Below, one piece after another: positions 46,904 to 59,255 of a stretch of DNA of 64,000 bases. A model generated the notes under the pieces. It ran no database searches. It was not told where the DNA came from and saw only the letters and a list, made by a program, of their open reading frames with translations. How positions within the stretch are numbered: position 1 is the first letter of the stretch; each line of letters begins with the position of its first letter. The translations under genes were made by a program, and so were the position numbers. Source of the stretch: Bromus sterilis (taxonomy: Eukaryota > Streptophyta > Magnoliopsida > Poales > Poaceae); assembly GCA_950022295.1 (NCBI GenBank), contig OX465598.1, positions 92,914,001 through 92,978,000 on the forward strand. Direction: 5' to 3'.

Positions 46904-48168
46904 TGTAAGAGCAAGTTTTGCCCCCGAAGGTTTTGGACATTGTTGGACAAAGAAGAAGTGGAACTAATATTGTTTTCGAGTATAAACAGATTCTTAGGTT
47001 CCGAAAGAATGGAATTCGCATGAAGAAGGTCGAAGGACAACTCACTGCAGTGAAGCTGCAGTCATCTACCGAAACCTTTGAAGGAAGACGACCCCTAAAA
47101 ATGTCGTCAAAGGAGATGAATCTCTCGAGTAAAAGCGCAACGAGGAGAAAGCTGAAGCTGGTCGAAGACTTAGTCTTTTTGCTAGCTTCTCTTTATTTTC
47201 TTGAGTCGTAGGAAAAACCGTACTATTAAGAGGGGTTTGCTAGTTGAGATCTTTGTCGAAGTGAATTTGCTCTGCTCAACCAAAACCCACGAAAGCCTAC
47301 CGAGAGAAATCTTACTGAGTCGAGTGAATAGCTCAAAGGCAAAGTCATCGCACTTCGTGCCTTCGAGAGAGAACTCGTTCGGTGAGTCAGCTTACTTGTT
47401 CCTCAAGTAAAGTGGCGCAGTGATTGGATTTCGACCGTTGTGGACACGCGTCAAGCGGTCGCATCGGGTCACTTCAGTCATTTTACCCATCGGGATCGCC
47501 AACTATAAATACCCCGCACCTACCCGCCATTTCGGGTTGGCTGCTCCACTGAAGATTCTAAGACAGAAGTCTGTGAGCATCCCAAAGAGATCCATCGAGA
47601 GAAAACCTACACCCAAGTCTGAGATGAGTTGAGAAATTCACAGATACTTAGGTTGAGATTAGCCGATCTTTTTATCTTGGAGAACTGCAAGTCTCCTAGA
47701 CGGTTAGGAGTCGCCTGTCAAGCAGTCAAAGAGTAATTGTCACTTCTGAAGGAAGTTTGTAAAGGTCTCGGAGATGTCCTGAATCATCTACCACGAGTGA
47801 AAACTGGACAAGCTCGAGGAGTTTGTTGCAGTGGAGCATAGGACGGAGAGAGTTTTGCTCCAGGTGTTCAATCACCAGTCCCTCCAACCAGACGTAGCAC
47901 TTTGCAGAGTGTGAACTGGATTACCAAACATCGTCGGGTCAGGCTCGTTTTACTTCCAACATTTATATTAAGTATTTACTCGTTGCCTGTTTGTCTTCGA
48001 TGTTTTCCTTCGCTCCCAATCCTTTCGAGCCTTGTATTACTTTCGATACTGTATTTCTTTCGTGATGTCTTTAGTCCTACGAAGTTTGCATGATTTCCTT
48101 CTAAGTTCCTTAGAATTTTTAGAAGTGATCATTCACCCCCTCCCCCTCTGATCATTCTTGAGCTTTCA
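46904..48168 (+). repeat. Sirevirus 5' LTR (1265 bp)
   Basis: Contains AACTATAAATACCCCGC (TATA box about 47504-47511) and a CGAAGG/TCGAAG-rich sequence. Same length as the 3' LTR. Confidence 0.95.
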
Positions 48169-48170
48169 AT

Positions 48171-48182
48171 TGGTATCAGAGC
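48171..48182 (+). promoter_or_regulatory. Sirevirus primer-binding site (initiator tRNA-Met)
   Basis: TGGTATCAGAGC begins two bases after the LTR end. Confidence 0.95.
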
Positions 48183-48238
48183 TAGGCACTCCCTACGCTC
48201 TGCGTATTTTGGTCTAATCACCTGGAGTGTTGTCAAGA

Positions 48239-49260
48239 ATGTCGTTTGCAGCTGTTCGCTCGGGAGAACCAATTCCCATTTTCAATGGGAAGGACTATCC
48301 CTATTGAAAGGACAAAATGAAGAGGAACATCATGGCCATCAACTCTGCCGCTTGGGAAGTTGTCAAGAATGGTGTGAATGTTGTAGACAAGAGTGCTATC
48401 ACTCCTGAAGAGGCTAAGAAGATGGCCCTCGATGCTGAAGTCTGGGTATTCATAACAAATCATCTGATTCCTGAAAAATATCATGAAGTCAAGAATATTC
48501 CTTCGGCCAAAGGTGTTTGGGATTATCTCGAGAAGATTGGTGAAGGTGTCTCTACTCAGAAAGATGCTCGTATTGACACCCTTCAAAGCAAGTTCTATCG
48601 TTTCAAAAGGCACGAGGGAGAAAAAGTTAGTTCCATATACAGCAGACTCACTTCGCTGTCAAATGAACTGATTTCCCTCGGTGCAGATGACATTACCAAT
48701 TGAATTATTGTCAGAACTTTTCTCCGTTCTCTTGATGATTCCTTCGATCACATTGTGCTGATGATTAAGGAAATAACTGATTTCAAGGATATGGTTGCCG
48801 CTGATATTCTTGAGAGGCTTAATACCTTCGAGATGGAAGAAGATGAAAAACGAGATGTCAATGGGACTCGAAAGAAATCTCATGCACTCAAGGCCAGAGC
48901 TTCACATCTCTCCTCTCCTGAAGCCAGTTCTGAATCTGCTGGTGCCTCTGATGACCCCGAGAACATTGGGAAAGATCTAGCACTGATAATGAGAAGATTC
49001 AACCGCTTTCAGAGAAGGACCTCCTCTTCACCGAAGAAAAACTACTCCTCAAGACATTCTAGCAATTCATCACAGCATCGATCATCATCCAGAAACTCAT
49101 CGGCAAAAGATAACTGTTGTTACAAGTGCAAGAAGCCAGGTCACTTTATTGCTGATTGTCCTCTCTGGGAAATTGAACATAAATCAAAGCATTCTCACAG
49201 CATCTCTTCGAGCAAGTCTCACAGATCGAGTAAAAACTATGATGCGAAGAGATATGATTA
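48239..49260 (+). pseudogene. Sirevirus gag, N-terminal and zinc knuckle part
   Basis: ATG 48239 starts MSFAAVRSGEPIPIFNGKDY. A TGA interrupts at 48305-48307 and a second at 48701-48703, both in the same frame. Homology continues through KGVWDYLEKIGEGVSTQKDA, IVRTFLRSLDDSFDHIV and a Ser-rich linker to the knuckle CYKCKKPGHFIADC (about 49117). Near 49259 a one-base shift moves the sequence into the frame listed next. Gag would form the particle and bind RNA. Confidence 0.88.
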
Positions 49261-49401
49261 AAGTCCAGAAAAGACAAGAAAGATGGTTCTGATGATGACA
49301 AGAAGAAGAAGTATCACAAGCATCGAGAGAGTTCTTCCTCAAAATCTCATTCCTTTCGTCGAAAGAACTCTCACCGAGCCAAAGCCTATCTGGGTAAAGA
49401 G

Positions 49402-50841
49402 ATGAACTCTGAAGATGAAGCATCCGGTTCCGAAGCAGAATCAAAGTCGAGATCAGGTTCTGGTTCTGGTTCTGAATCTGATGGAGTTGCTGGACTAGCA
49501 TTTGCCTCGAACAAGAATTCAAGTTCATTCTTCTCCGACCAAAGCAGCGAAGATGAATCTCCAACTTACTGCTTCATGGCCAAGGCTAAGGTATCCTCAT
49601 CTAAGAAATCTTACGATACTTCTGATGGATCTTCTTATGAAAGTGACTCTAGGATAAGCTATGCTAAACTTGCTAAAATTGCTTCTATCCAACAAGATGA
49701 ACTAGATTCTCTAAGTGAAACTATTCAAAAATCTGAGACTTTGTTGATCGATGAGATTGAGAAGGGTCAAACTTTGACAAACGAGCATGCTGCTCTGAAG
49801 GAAAAGTATGATGAACTCTCCTCTCGTCATGATCTTCTCTCAGTGGACTACGAGAAGCTAACCTATGAATTCCTTCAAAGGAAAATGGCTCTCGAGAAAC
49901 TGAGAGAGGCTAATGAAGAGTTGGAAAGTGTCAATCTCACTCTCATGGCTCAACAGGGCTCAGAAGCTAAAAATGAATATACTTCACCTTGCTTGACTTG
50001 TTTGGAACGAAGTAAAATTGAGTCTATTTCTGAGAGATCGAAAGGAAAGCAACCTATTGTTATTGATGATGCTAACCCCTCGAACGAGGAAACCATTACC
50101 GAGGAACTCCTCAGGTTGAGAGATTTGTTTGAAACAGGCATGTTCAAAAGTGTGCAGGGACACCAGTACCTATGTGATATCCTTCGTAAGGCTCTTCTTC
50201 ACAGGAATCCTCGAAACGAAGGAGTTGGCTTCGAAAGGAAAATCAACCCTGATGGAACCTACTGGAAACCTGAGCAGTATCCTAAAACTGTCTGGGTTCT
50301 TGTGAAAGAAAAGCCCATTGATATTGCTAACCTTTCAGGTTTCAGTTGCAAAATTGATAAGGCTATTGTCGATGAATCACTTGATTCTGACTATAAGCTT
50401 ATCAAAGATCAGGAAGGAAAGGTGTCGGCTGAGTTCGTTGGTACTCCTCCAAAGAATGGCTTTTATAAGCGACAGATTTGGGTTCGCAAATCTCTCGTAG
50501 AAAAACTGCCCCCTAACCATTCTATGCAGGGAAAATCCTCAGTACCACCGAATCACTACTATTCTCTCGAGGATAGAAATGAACCCTTGGTACCTGCTTC
50601 AAATGTTCCCCAGAAGGATTACTATTGTATCGATAGAAATGTTTATCGTGATCGTGACAATAGCACCAAAATTGCAGTTACCCATCGTTACTCTAACCCC
50701 TCATCGAGAAATTATATTTATGGTGTGCTTGATGGTCCTGATCGACAATGCAATCCTGTTCGATATAATATTGCTGCCCCTTCTAGCTCTACCATGCCTT
50801 CTAAGTCACCTGCTCGTTTGTGGGTGGTTAAGAAGAACTAA
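49402..50841 (+). pseudogene. Sirevirus gag C-terminal extension and linker to protease
   Basis: The frame is open from about 49260; the first ATG is at 49402. It has a Ser/Gly/Glu-rich part (SGSEAESKSRSGSGSGSESD) and CFMAKAKVSSSK. A coiled-coil follows (about residues 95-190, ALKEKYDELSSRHDLLSVDY, KLREANEELESVN), then CLTCLERSKIE and a conserved region with YLCDILRKALLH, NPRNEGVGFERKINPDGTYW, NPKT-like QYPKTVWVLVK. Such long gag tails with coiled-coils are usual in Sireviruses and may mediate protein contacts. It ends with a stop at 50841, 38 bases before the protease-integrase frame. Confidence 0.8.
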
Positions 50842-50882
50842 TTCTTCTGCAGGGCTATGTCTCTGGTGGATCCGAATGGGTC

Positions 50883-53120
50883 ATGGATAGTGGATGCACA
50901 AATCATATGACCGGAGACAAAGATTTGTTCACCGAAGAGAAACTGTCTGAATCTTCACAGAAATTTATTACCTTCGGTGACAACAACAAAGGAAAAGTAC
51001 TTGGTTTGGGTAAGGTTGCCATATCGAAAGATAAGCATATCGATAAGGTTTTGCTTGTTCAATCTCTAGGATATAATCTTATGTCTATATCGAAACTTTG
51101 TGATATGGGTATGCTTGTACTGTTTTCTGCGTCTCGTTGTGTTGTCTTTTCACAGGATGATTATTCCTTCGTGTTCGAAGGATATCGCAAGGGTGATCTT
51201 TATATCGTTGATTTTTCTTCGGGACCTGCAGTGACCACATGTTTAATGGCCAAAGCCACTTCTGGTTGGTTATGGCACCGAAGACTTGGTCATGCAGGAA
51301 TGAAAAATCTTCAAACTCTTATCTCGAAGAAGAACATCGTTGGAATTGATAAGGTGAAATTCGCTAATGATCGTCTATGCAGTGCATGTGAAGCAGGAAA
51401 GATTGCCAAGAAACATCACTCAGCAAAAACCGTTATGACTACTACTCGTCCTCTTGAATTACTTCATATGGATTTATTCGGTCCTCAAAATTATGCTAGT
51501 CTTGGAGGTAACAAGTATGGTCTGGTTATTGTTGATGATTTCTCTCGATATACTTGGGTTTTCTTTCTAGATGACAAGAGCAAGGTTGTTGAAATTTTCA
51601 AAACTTTTGCAAAGAGAGCTCAAACTGAATATGAATTATCTCTCAAGCATATTAGAAGTGATAATGGTACATAATTCAAAAATACTCATATCGAAGAATT
51701 TCTTGATGAATATGGCTTTACTCATGAATTCTCGGCTGCTTATACACCGCAAAAAAATGGTGTGGTCGAGAGAAAGAATCGAACACTTATTGAAATGACC
51801 AGAACAATGCTTGCTGAATACAAGACCCCTATCAGGTTTTGGGCCGAAGCTATCAATACTGCATGTCATATCATCAACAAGGTTTATCTGCACAAATTTC
51901 TGAAGAAAACCTCACATGAACTCATCTCTGGTAAAAAGCCAAATGTGTCATATCTCAGGGTTTTTGGTGCTCCATGTTATATCAGAGACATGAATCACAA
52001 CTCCAAGTTTGCCCCAAAGGCACACGAAGGTTTTCTCCTAGGTTATGGTTCGAATTCTCACACTTACAGAGTTTACAACTCACATCTTGGCAAAGTTGTA
52101 GAAACTGTAAATGTTCGATTTGATGAAACTAACGGCTCTCAAAAGGAGCAATTACCTCTTAACCTGGATGAACCACCTTTGGATGAAGTTATCAGGTACA
52201 TGGCTATTGGAAATATTCGGCCTGTGGAAGGAAATGCACGACAAGCTAACAGGGATGATGATGGTCCAATGTTCCCACACATAGCCCGGGGCGCTGGAGA
52301 TCAACATCCTGAAGCAATTGATGCACAGGTCGAAGGAGAACGCATAAACGAAGATAATGCTCATCCCGAAGGACAAGCTGAACCCGAAGGACATGATCCC
52401 GAAGGACAAGCTAATCCCGAAGGACAAGCTGATCCCGAAGATCAACCTGATCCACAAGATGAAGGAATATTACCCCGCGTTCGAAGAAGAGTGGATGTCG
52501 ACTCAATTCTCGAACAAATTCGTTTACCAGGTCGTCCCACCACTCGCTCTCGTACTCGATTAGCTAACTTCTGTGGAAATTTCTCGTTTGTATCCATGCT
52601 AGAACCGTCAAAATTCGATGAAGCCATGAAGGACTCAGACTGGATGACTTCTATGCTCGAAGAACTTAACCAGTTCGAGAGAAATAAAGTCTGGTCCCTT
52701 GTCGATAGACCTGATCCCACGAAGCATAATATCATTGGTACGAAGTGGATTTTTCGCAACAAGCAAGATGAAGATGGCATTGTGGTAAGGAATAAAGCTC
52801 GACTGGTTGCACAAGGCTACACCCAAATCGAAGGTATTGATTTTGGTGAGTCTTATGCCCCAGTTGCTCGACTTGAATCCATTCGTGTCATGCTTGCTTT
52901 TGCCAATTACAATGGTATATTGCTATATCAAATGGATGTCAAAAGTGCATTTCTTAACGGTGAAATCGAAGAAGAAGTATATGTTATTCAGCCACCAGGT
53001 TTTGAAGACCCGAAGAATCCTGATAAGGTGTACAGGTTGCACGAGGCCCTATATGGGTTAAAGCAAGCACCTCGTGCTTGGTATGAAACTCTGAAGGATT
53101 TTCTTCTGAAAAGGGCTTCA
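50883..53120 (+). pseudogene. Sirevirus protease, integrase and first half of RT
   Basis: The frame starts at the protease site (WVMDSGCTNHMTG) and runs into the integrase zinc module (WHRRLGHAGMKNLQTL, CSACEAGK). The catalytic core has MDLFGP, IRSDNG and NGVVERKNRTL (the Glu is in VVERK). A TAA at 51672-51674 sits right after SDNGT. Homology resumes from there to a repeat-rich linker (see 52360-52460) and RT start (WIFRNKQDEDGIVVRNKARL, MDVKSAFLNGEIEEEVYV, ALYGLKQAPRAWYE). Around 53110 a one-base loss in an A run shifts the frame. Confidence 0.9.
52360..52460 (+). repeat. Short in-frame tandem repeat (PEGQAxPEGxD) in the pol linker
   Basis: A unit of about 18 bases, CCCGAAGGACAAGCTRAT-like, recurs about five times with drift, encoding HPEGQAEPEGHDPEGQANPE and continuing. 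It lies between integrase and RT, an acidic proline-rich linker that can vary in length. Confidence 0.85.
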
Positions 53121-54142
53121 AACCAGGAACAACTGATCCGACTCTTATTACTCGTGCATACAAAAATGATCTTTTTGTGTGTCAAATTTATGTCGATGAT
53201 ATTATTTTTGGCTGTACTAACCCTGATATTAGCGAAGAATTTGCTCGTATGATGTCGAAGAAATATGAAATGTCTATGATGGGTGAGTTGAAGTTCTTTC
53301 TCGGGCTTCAAATCCGTCAACAGAAGAATGGGACTTTCATCTCTCAAGAGAATTATCTTAGAGATTGCCTGAAGAAGTTTGATCTTGCCGGTTGCAAAAC
53401 TATCAAGACTCCAATGCCTACGAATGTTCATCTAGATGCAGATGAGAAGGGCAAACCTTTCGATCAGAAGAAATATCGCTCGATGATCGGTTCGCTTCTT
53501 TACCTATGTGCATCTAGACCTGACATTATGTTATCAGTTTGTATGTGTGCTCGTTTAAAGGCAAATCCGAAAGAATCACATCATATTGCTGTCAAGCGGA
53601 TTCTTCGATATCTGGCTCACACACCAACTTTGGGACTATGGTATCCCAAGGGTGCCCAGTTTGATCTCGTTGGATATTCTGATTCTGACTGGGCTGGTGA
53701 TCGAGTCGACAGGAAATCTACCTCAGGCACATGTCATTTTCTCGGTAGATCTCTTGTCTGTTGGGCTTCGAAGAAACAGAATTGCGTATCTATTTCTACG
53801 GCTGAAGCCGAGTATATTGCTGTCGGTTCATGTTGCACTCAGATTCTGTGGCTCAAGCAAACGCTGAAAGATTATGGTATTCTTGTGAAGAAAATTCCAT
53901 TGCTATGTGATAACGAGAGTGCTATCAAAATTGCCCATAATCCAGTGCAACACTCTCGAACGAAGCATATTGATATTCGTCATCATTTTCTTCGAGATCA
54001 CGTTCAGCGAGAAGATATAGTTATCAGCCATGTTCGCACCGAAGATCAATTGGCTGATATCTTTACAAAGACCTTGGATGAAAAGAGGTTCTGTGCACTA
54101 AGGTGTGAGTTGAACATCTTGGACTCACGCAATGTGCAGTAA
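53121..54142 (+). pseudogene. Sirevirus RT second half and RNase H
   Basis: The frame reads ICQIYVDDIIFGCTNPDISE (RT active site YVDD about 53189), MSMMGELKFFLGLQIRQQ, KTPMPTNVHLDADEKGKPFD and SMIGSLLYLCASRPDIMLSV. RNase H follows with GYSDSDWAGDRVDRKSTSGT, STAEAEYIAVGSCCTQIL and RTKHIDIRHHFLRDHV. The stop is at 54140-54142. It is uninterrupted after the shift at about 53110. This is the end of pol. Confidence 0.92.
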
Positions 54143-54612
54143 GATCACAACTATCGGTACTATGTATTATATGTTTTTTGTTGTTGTTTACTTACGTTAA
54201 TTTTCTATCGCGTTTCTTCCTCGTTTATTTTTGTTCGTTTGGTGTTGTCCTATACACTTATCACTCCGAGTTTTATCGTTGTTTTTCCCTCGGATTGATT
54301 AAGCATCGGACCCTGTTTTCCCTGTATTCTATCCCTACCCCTTCTATGCTTTTTCTCTCGTGAACAAGTATATTTTGTACTCGATCAAGATTCCCTTTGA
54401 ATGTCATTGATTCCGAAGGAAAATCTATCGAAGTTTTATCTCCTTTTTATACACGATGTTCGATGAGTTTGGTCTCGGACGTGGAGCAACTTTCTTTCGG
54501 TTCGTTGGGATTTCCCGCAATTACCGCCACAGAATCCGTCCGTTGAATGCGGAGAGACGCGAAATCTGCTCCGTTGGATCAGATCTGACAGCCCTGTCAG
54601 AACCCCCCCCCT
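54143..54612 (+). other. Spacer between pol and the envelope-position ORF
   Basis: No gene. T-rich at first, then (54420-54610) a mixed region leading to a TATA box. It looks like upstream promoter sequence. Confidence 0.6.
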
Positions 54613-54823
54613 TATAAATACTGATCCACCCCACCGGTTCAGTCGTCGCAATTTCTTCGACTTCATCTCTCTGCCCCCGAAGCTCTCTCTCGCGCGCCGC
54701 CGTGCTGCTCGTCGCCGTCGACTCCCTCGCCGCTTAGCTGCCGGAAGGAAGCCGCCGGAGACGTTCCCGTCGACGAAGATCATCATCCGCGTCGCCGTAG
54801 TCGCCGCACATCACCAAGTTAGG
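54613..54823 (+). promoter_or_regulatory. Candidate internal promoter and leader exon for the envelope-position ORF
   Basis: CCCCCTTATAAATACTGATC has a TATA box (54613-54620) after a C-run, as in plant genes. A transcript starting about 30 bases on (near 54645) would have a C/T-rich GC leader (GCCGTCGACTCCCTCGCCGC) that ends at a GTATGTG donor at 54824. No ATG-started frame of length is present in the leader. All this is read from sequence; there is no expression evidence. Confidence 0.5.
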
Positions 54824-55242
54824 GTATGTGTGGCTCTGGACACGATTCAATCTCGTCTGTTCATCATATCCAGTTTTTTGTTGTTGATTTTCTGTGATTT
54901 GTTTTCGGTCTGTTTGATCCGTTTGGATCTTTGAAACTTGGGAAATCTGTTTCTACCATTTTCCGTCGATTCCCCATCTGACCTTGGTAAGAAATCCCTC
55001 GGATTTTCTCACTTAGGAAATTCCTTCAGTATCGTATCGATAGATCGATACTTGTGCGATTATTTTCATACAAGTTCTTCGTTACATCTGCACCAGATGA
55101 AAATCTAGCCTAGCACTTTTATGAAATCTTGCGACAAGACAAATCTCTCGATATGCTTGCTGCATTCAAAATGTTATTCCTCGAAATTGCTGGTACTTGT
55201 TCACAACTTTCCTATATTCCCTCGTACCTTTCTATTTCACAG
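54824..55242 (+). other. Candidate leader intron of the envelope-position ORF
   Basis: GTATGTG donor and TTCTATTTCACAG acceptor bound 419 bases of T-rich sequence. The ORF start GAAAATGTCTGG begins four bases after the acceptor. Spacing and composition match plant 5' leader introns. Confidence 0.5.
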
Positions 55243-55246
55243 GAAA

Positions 55247-55785
55247 ATGTCTGGCAACGAAGGAAATATTAGAGCACCAAAGCGTGTGGGAGGCCGAACA
55301 AGAATCACCAATAACTCTGATGGTTTATCTGAGGAATTGATAATTGAGAAGAAGTTGAGAACGCCTTCAGGTTTTGAGGATGAACGAACGAGAGAAAACC
55401 GACTGCAAGAAATTCGAAGGCTTCAGGCTCTTCGTTGGTATGAGTACAAATCTCTTATTCCTCGCTGGGAGAGGCTGTTTGCCATGAAAAATCCTTGGTC
55501 TGATGTCAAAGCTCTAAGGCCAAAGTGGACGAAAGATAATCGACCACCTCCTACAGCTGATGCTCACCCTTCTGCTCTCAAAACACCTACTGATTTTCAA
55601 GAGCTAGTTGATGCTCGGGAAGCATGAGCACAAAAGAGAAAATAAGCCAAAGCACGAAAGGAAGCTGCTGCTGCTGAGGCTACCGAGGAAGTTGGCCCAA
55701 GTGCCAAATCGAAGGCTGGCAAGAAATCAGCCAAGCGAAAGAAAAAGGTGGTAATTGTCTCGCCACCAGATGCCAGCTTAAGGAG
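55247..55785 (+). pseudogene. Envelope-position ORF, N-terminal part
   Basis: ATG 55247 starts MSGNEGNIRAPKRVGGRTRI and goes on to RWYEYKSLIPRWERLFAMKN and PWSDVKALRPKWTKD. A TGA at 55625-55627 and a TAA soon after break it. The same frame still reads an Ala/Lys-rich stretch ending KRKKKVVIVSPPDAS, then a shift near 55780 leads to the long downstream frame. The basic KRKKK cluster resembles a nuclear signal. No signal peptide is present at the start. Confidence 0.7.
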
Positions 55786-58700
55786 AAGCTAACTCAGATG
55801 ATCAAGACCCTGGTACAGAGGCTGATGTCGAGGACATTCCTCAGAAGAAAAAGCCGAGCAGTAAAGGCATTAGGATCCAGGAGCCAGCTGCACCGGCTCC
55901 TCGAGCAAATATCGACTTGACCAACTTAGTCACTGATCCGCCCATCTCATCTGCTCCTCCTGTTCAGGTTCACCGTCCAAAACCTTCGGCCACAACGAAG
56001 GGAAAGAAAGCTCATGTTGCTGAGGACGAAGAAACGCTCATTCAGCGAAAGGAAAGGCTGGCCAAGCAAAAGGAACAAGAAGAAAAAGACTTGATAAATT
56101 CCAAGCTCCTGAACTTTCACAGTCAGCCCGAGCATAAAAAGGCTCTGGTTGCTCAACAGCTAGGCATTCTTCATTTGGTCAGTGAAAAATATCGACGTCA
56201 TATTTCTGAAGGCACTATTCCTAGTGACCCAAAGGAAAAGGACGTGGCCCCCAGTGCCACCGAGAAAGTTGTGACTCCCACAGTCACGAAGGAAAAGGTT
56301 GTAGCCCCAAGTGCTGCGAAGAAGAATGCTGAGGCCCCTAGTGCCTCGAAGGAAAAAGCTGTGGCCCCAAAACCCATTGCTGCTGCCAAGGCCACCAAGG
56401 AAGCCGAAAAGAAAGCCAAGGAGGCTAGACAGAAGGATCAAGCTGCTCCAGTTCCTCGAACTGCCCCAGCTCCTGCACCTGTTGCGCCAGTTGTTTCCGG
56501 CCCTCGTGCCGATGAAGAGAGTTCAAACGAAGGAGAATCTGCTGCCCATGCTCCTTGGGATGCTGCAAGTATTTCACACATCCTCTGGAAGATGGCTACC
56601 ACACCGAGTAAAGTCACTGCCGAGGATGATGTTCCTGCTGAGATCCAAGAGCATGTTGCTCGATACATGCTTCACTGGGAAGGATATATCACCCAGGATC
56701 GAAAGGATAAGGAACAAGTCAGGTTTTACACCAGGCAACTTCAAGAAGAAACCAAGGACGTTGAGTCTCAAAAGTTTTTCAAATCCAAGATTGCCTCTGC
56801 TGAAGCATCCAGGCGGGCTCAGAAGGAAAACTTAACAGTTGTGTATGAAAAGGTTAAACAAGTTGTGTCTGCCGTTTGCAAAGAGCATAATGATGCTCTG
56901 TTCCAAAGACAATATCGAAAGATAAAGTCTGCTGCCCCAACCTCTGAGCGTGGGACGCCAGAGATCGAGAAGAACGCCAAGAAGTCCAAGTCAACCGAGG
57001 TCGTTGCTGCCACAACACGACAAGAAACTGAACCAAACCCCACCAAGCAACCCACTCCTCCCCGCAAGAAAACTCCACCCCCTCGCCAAACAACTCCACC
57101 CACTCGCCAAGCCACTCCTCCACCTCGTCAACAAACACCTCCACCTCCACCCCGTCAACCCTCACCACCAAAAGCCTCGTCACCACCTCCAAACCCACCA
57201 TCACCACCTCACGTCATTCCATCGACCACCCCTGCCATCGAAACCCAAGCTCATGCAGAGACCGAGCAAGCTGCTCATGTCGAGCAAGAAACTCAAGTCC
57301 CCATTTCCTCTGCTAAGAAAGATTACTGTTCTTCCCAGACTCTGCATGAAGGAGAAGATGCTGATGTTGATATCACGACAGTTTCTTCTCGTCAAGACCC
57401 TGTCGAAGGCAATAGTTCTGGAGATGACAGTTCAAGTGAAAATTCTTCCTCCTCCCCTTCAAGTTCCTCGAACGAAGAAATGGTTGATGCTTTTGCACAA
57501 CTAGATGAAGATTTGGAGGCCAAGGAAAATGAAGAAGCTGAACAAAATAATCAAACCGACGAAGGAGATGCCGTCGAAGCGCAGGCCGAGGAGAATGCCC
57601 CTGCAGCCATCCCGGCTCAGGATATCGTAAACATTCCATCATCTATCCCTCGTCCTGCTGAGCCAGTTTTCCAGATGCCAGATAATGCTGCCGAAGTTTT
57701 TCCTGTTGATGAGCTGCTTCACTCTGCTCATCCGAGAGAAATGCTGCCTCTGTTCCGCTCAGATGTTCCTCGTGGAGGCCCCATCTTCAAAAGGCGTGAA
57801 CACAAGCCATTTTTCTTCGGGACCAATCCCTACGAGAAGCCCAGAAGTGTATATTCTCTTCGGTTTTGGACCCAAGAGCAAGCTATCTATTATACTCGTG
57901 TGTTGTACAACAAGGCAAGAGTTTTCCAACATCAATACCTTGATATGCCTTCGGTGTACTCCACTTCTTGTTTCGAGAATGTTGCCGAAACAATTGACAG
58001 CCTTCATGCTCACAAGATGTTTGCTCTCAATTGTGGTTACAATCCCGAGCTTATCAAGCAATTTTATGCAACGCTTTATGTCACTGGAGATCACGAGAAC
58101 TCGAAGACATGGAAATTTGATTACATGATTCAAGGCCAAGTATTTCATATGACTGTCGACCAATTTCTGGCTATCATCAATTTACCCCGGTTCGAAGGAT
58201 TACCACACAAGCTCCATGACTTACCTGCTGCAACTCCTGCTGAATTCTCTACGCTTATGGATCCAGATGTAGTAGGAGATCACTACCCCACTGAGCCGAA
58301 GCCAAGACACTTGGTTTTTGAAGCAAAGGCATGGTTTTATATTCTCTCGAAGACTTTGATGCCAATGCTCGATGTGCACGATGATTTTCCCATTCCCAAT
58401 GATGTGCAACTTGCTCTGTTGAAGTTAGTCCACGGTCATCCCTTCGATTTTGAAGACTACTTCCTCAGAACTTTGGTGTCTTGTGCTGATGATCACAATT
58501 CCCACAAGCCATATGCACCATGGCTGATGGCAATCTGCAATTACTCTCGGGACGTGCCATTCCCCGTATCCATTTTCCCGAAGATTTTCACTCCACCTGT
58601 TCGAGAAGTGTTGCAGATTGTTGCTCGACCCAACGATCCTTTTGCTGAGCACACTGGCATCCGCGCCCATTTAACTGAGCGCAACATTCGCTCGAAGTTT

Positions 58701-59255
58701 ATCAAGCCAGTGCATCACATGGAAGTTTCTCTTCGGTCCCAGCAAATACTTCAACATCACATTGACCAAGATTTCATTCAGAAGCAAGCTATGATGGACG
58801 AGATCAATCACTTGCGAAATATTGCCAAGAATAACAATCAGATGCTGCGTGAATGCCTTCGCCGTGATTGGAAAGGTCTGCGGAAGTTCAATTCCCTCGG
58901 TCAACTTCAACGATGCGGTTTCGAAGAATATCCTCCCCATCTGCAAAGGAATTGGACTAATGATGATCGAGTCGATCGCCCGGATCCCAATATCCCTCGT
59001 CTGCCGAAGAACAGAGATGTGCTCAGTGTCGATGATTATTATCACATACTGTGGACACCTTCTCCTCCGACTCTGAGCAAGAAGAACCCCCTCAACGTCA
59101 ACCGAGAGTTTACTCGCCACATCCTCGAAGCCCCAGGACCCCGCCGGAATCTCAGCTGGAATCTTCTGGAGATCAACACTCCTTCCGGACGAAGATCACT
59201 CCTCCAGGCGCTCGTCGAATCTTCTCGTCGTCGCCGGAGCCAGCCAAACGAGTAG
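55786..59255 (+). pseudogene. Envelope-position ORF, main part (over 1100 residues)
   Basis: The frame has no ATG near its start and is open from about 55786 to the stop at 59253-59255. Order: an acidic/basic start, a helical QRKERLAKQKEQEEKDLI region, Lys/Ala/Pro repeats of the type APSATEKV, and a segment ISHILWKMATTP. A long coiled-coil-like stretch comes next, then a Pro-rich region (TPPPRQQTPPPPPRQPSPP), a Ser/acidic region, and a globular C-terminal part. That part reads FWTQEQAIYYTRVLYNKARV, FYATLYVTGDHENSKTWKFD and FHMTVDQFLAIINLPRF. It resembles the plant-transposon domains seen in Athila-type ORFs and in other grass element proteins. I see no clear membrane segment, so a fusion role like viral envelopes is doubtful. 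Function unknown; called envelope-position only by location after pol. Confidence 0.75.

Noticed and set aside
48171..48182. tRNA-like sequence (also 21219-21230)
   Set aside because: These are short primer-binding sites complementary to a tRNA end, not tRNA genes; no cloverleaf is present.
56311..57504. Long alternative frames over the Sirevirus extra ORF
   Set aside because: Shadow frames of the Lys/Pro-rich main frame; composition follows codon bias of that frame.
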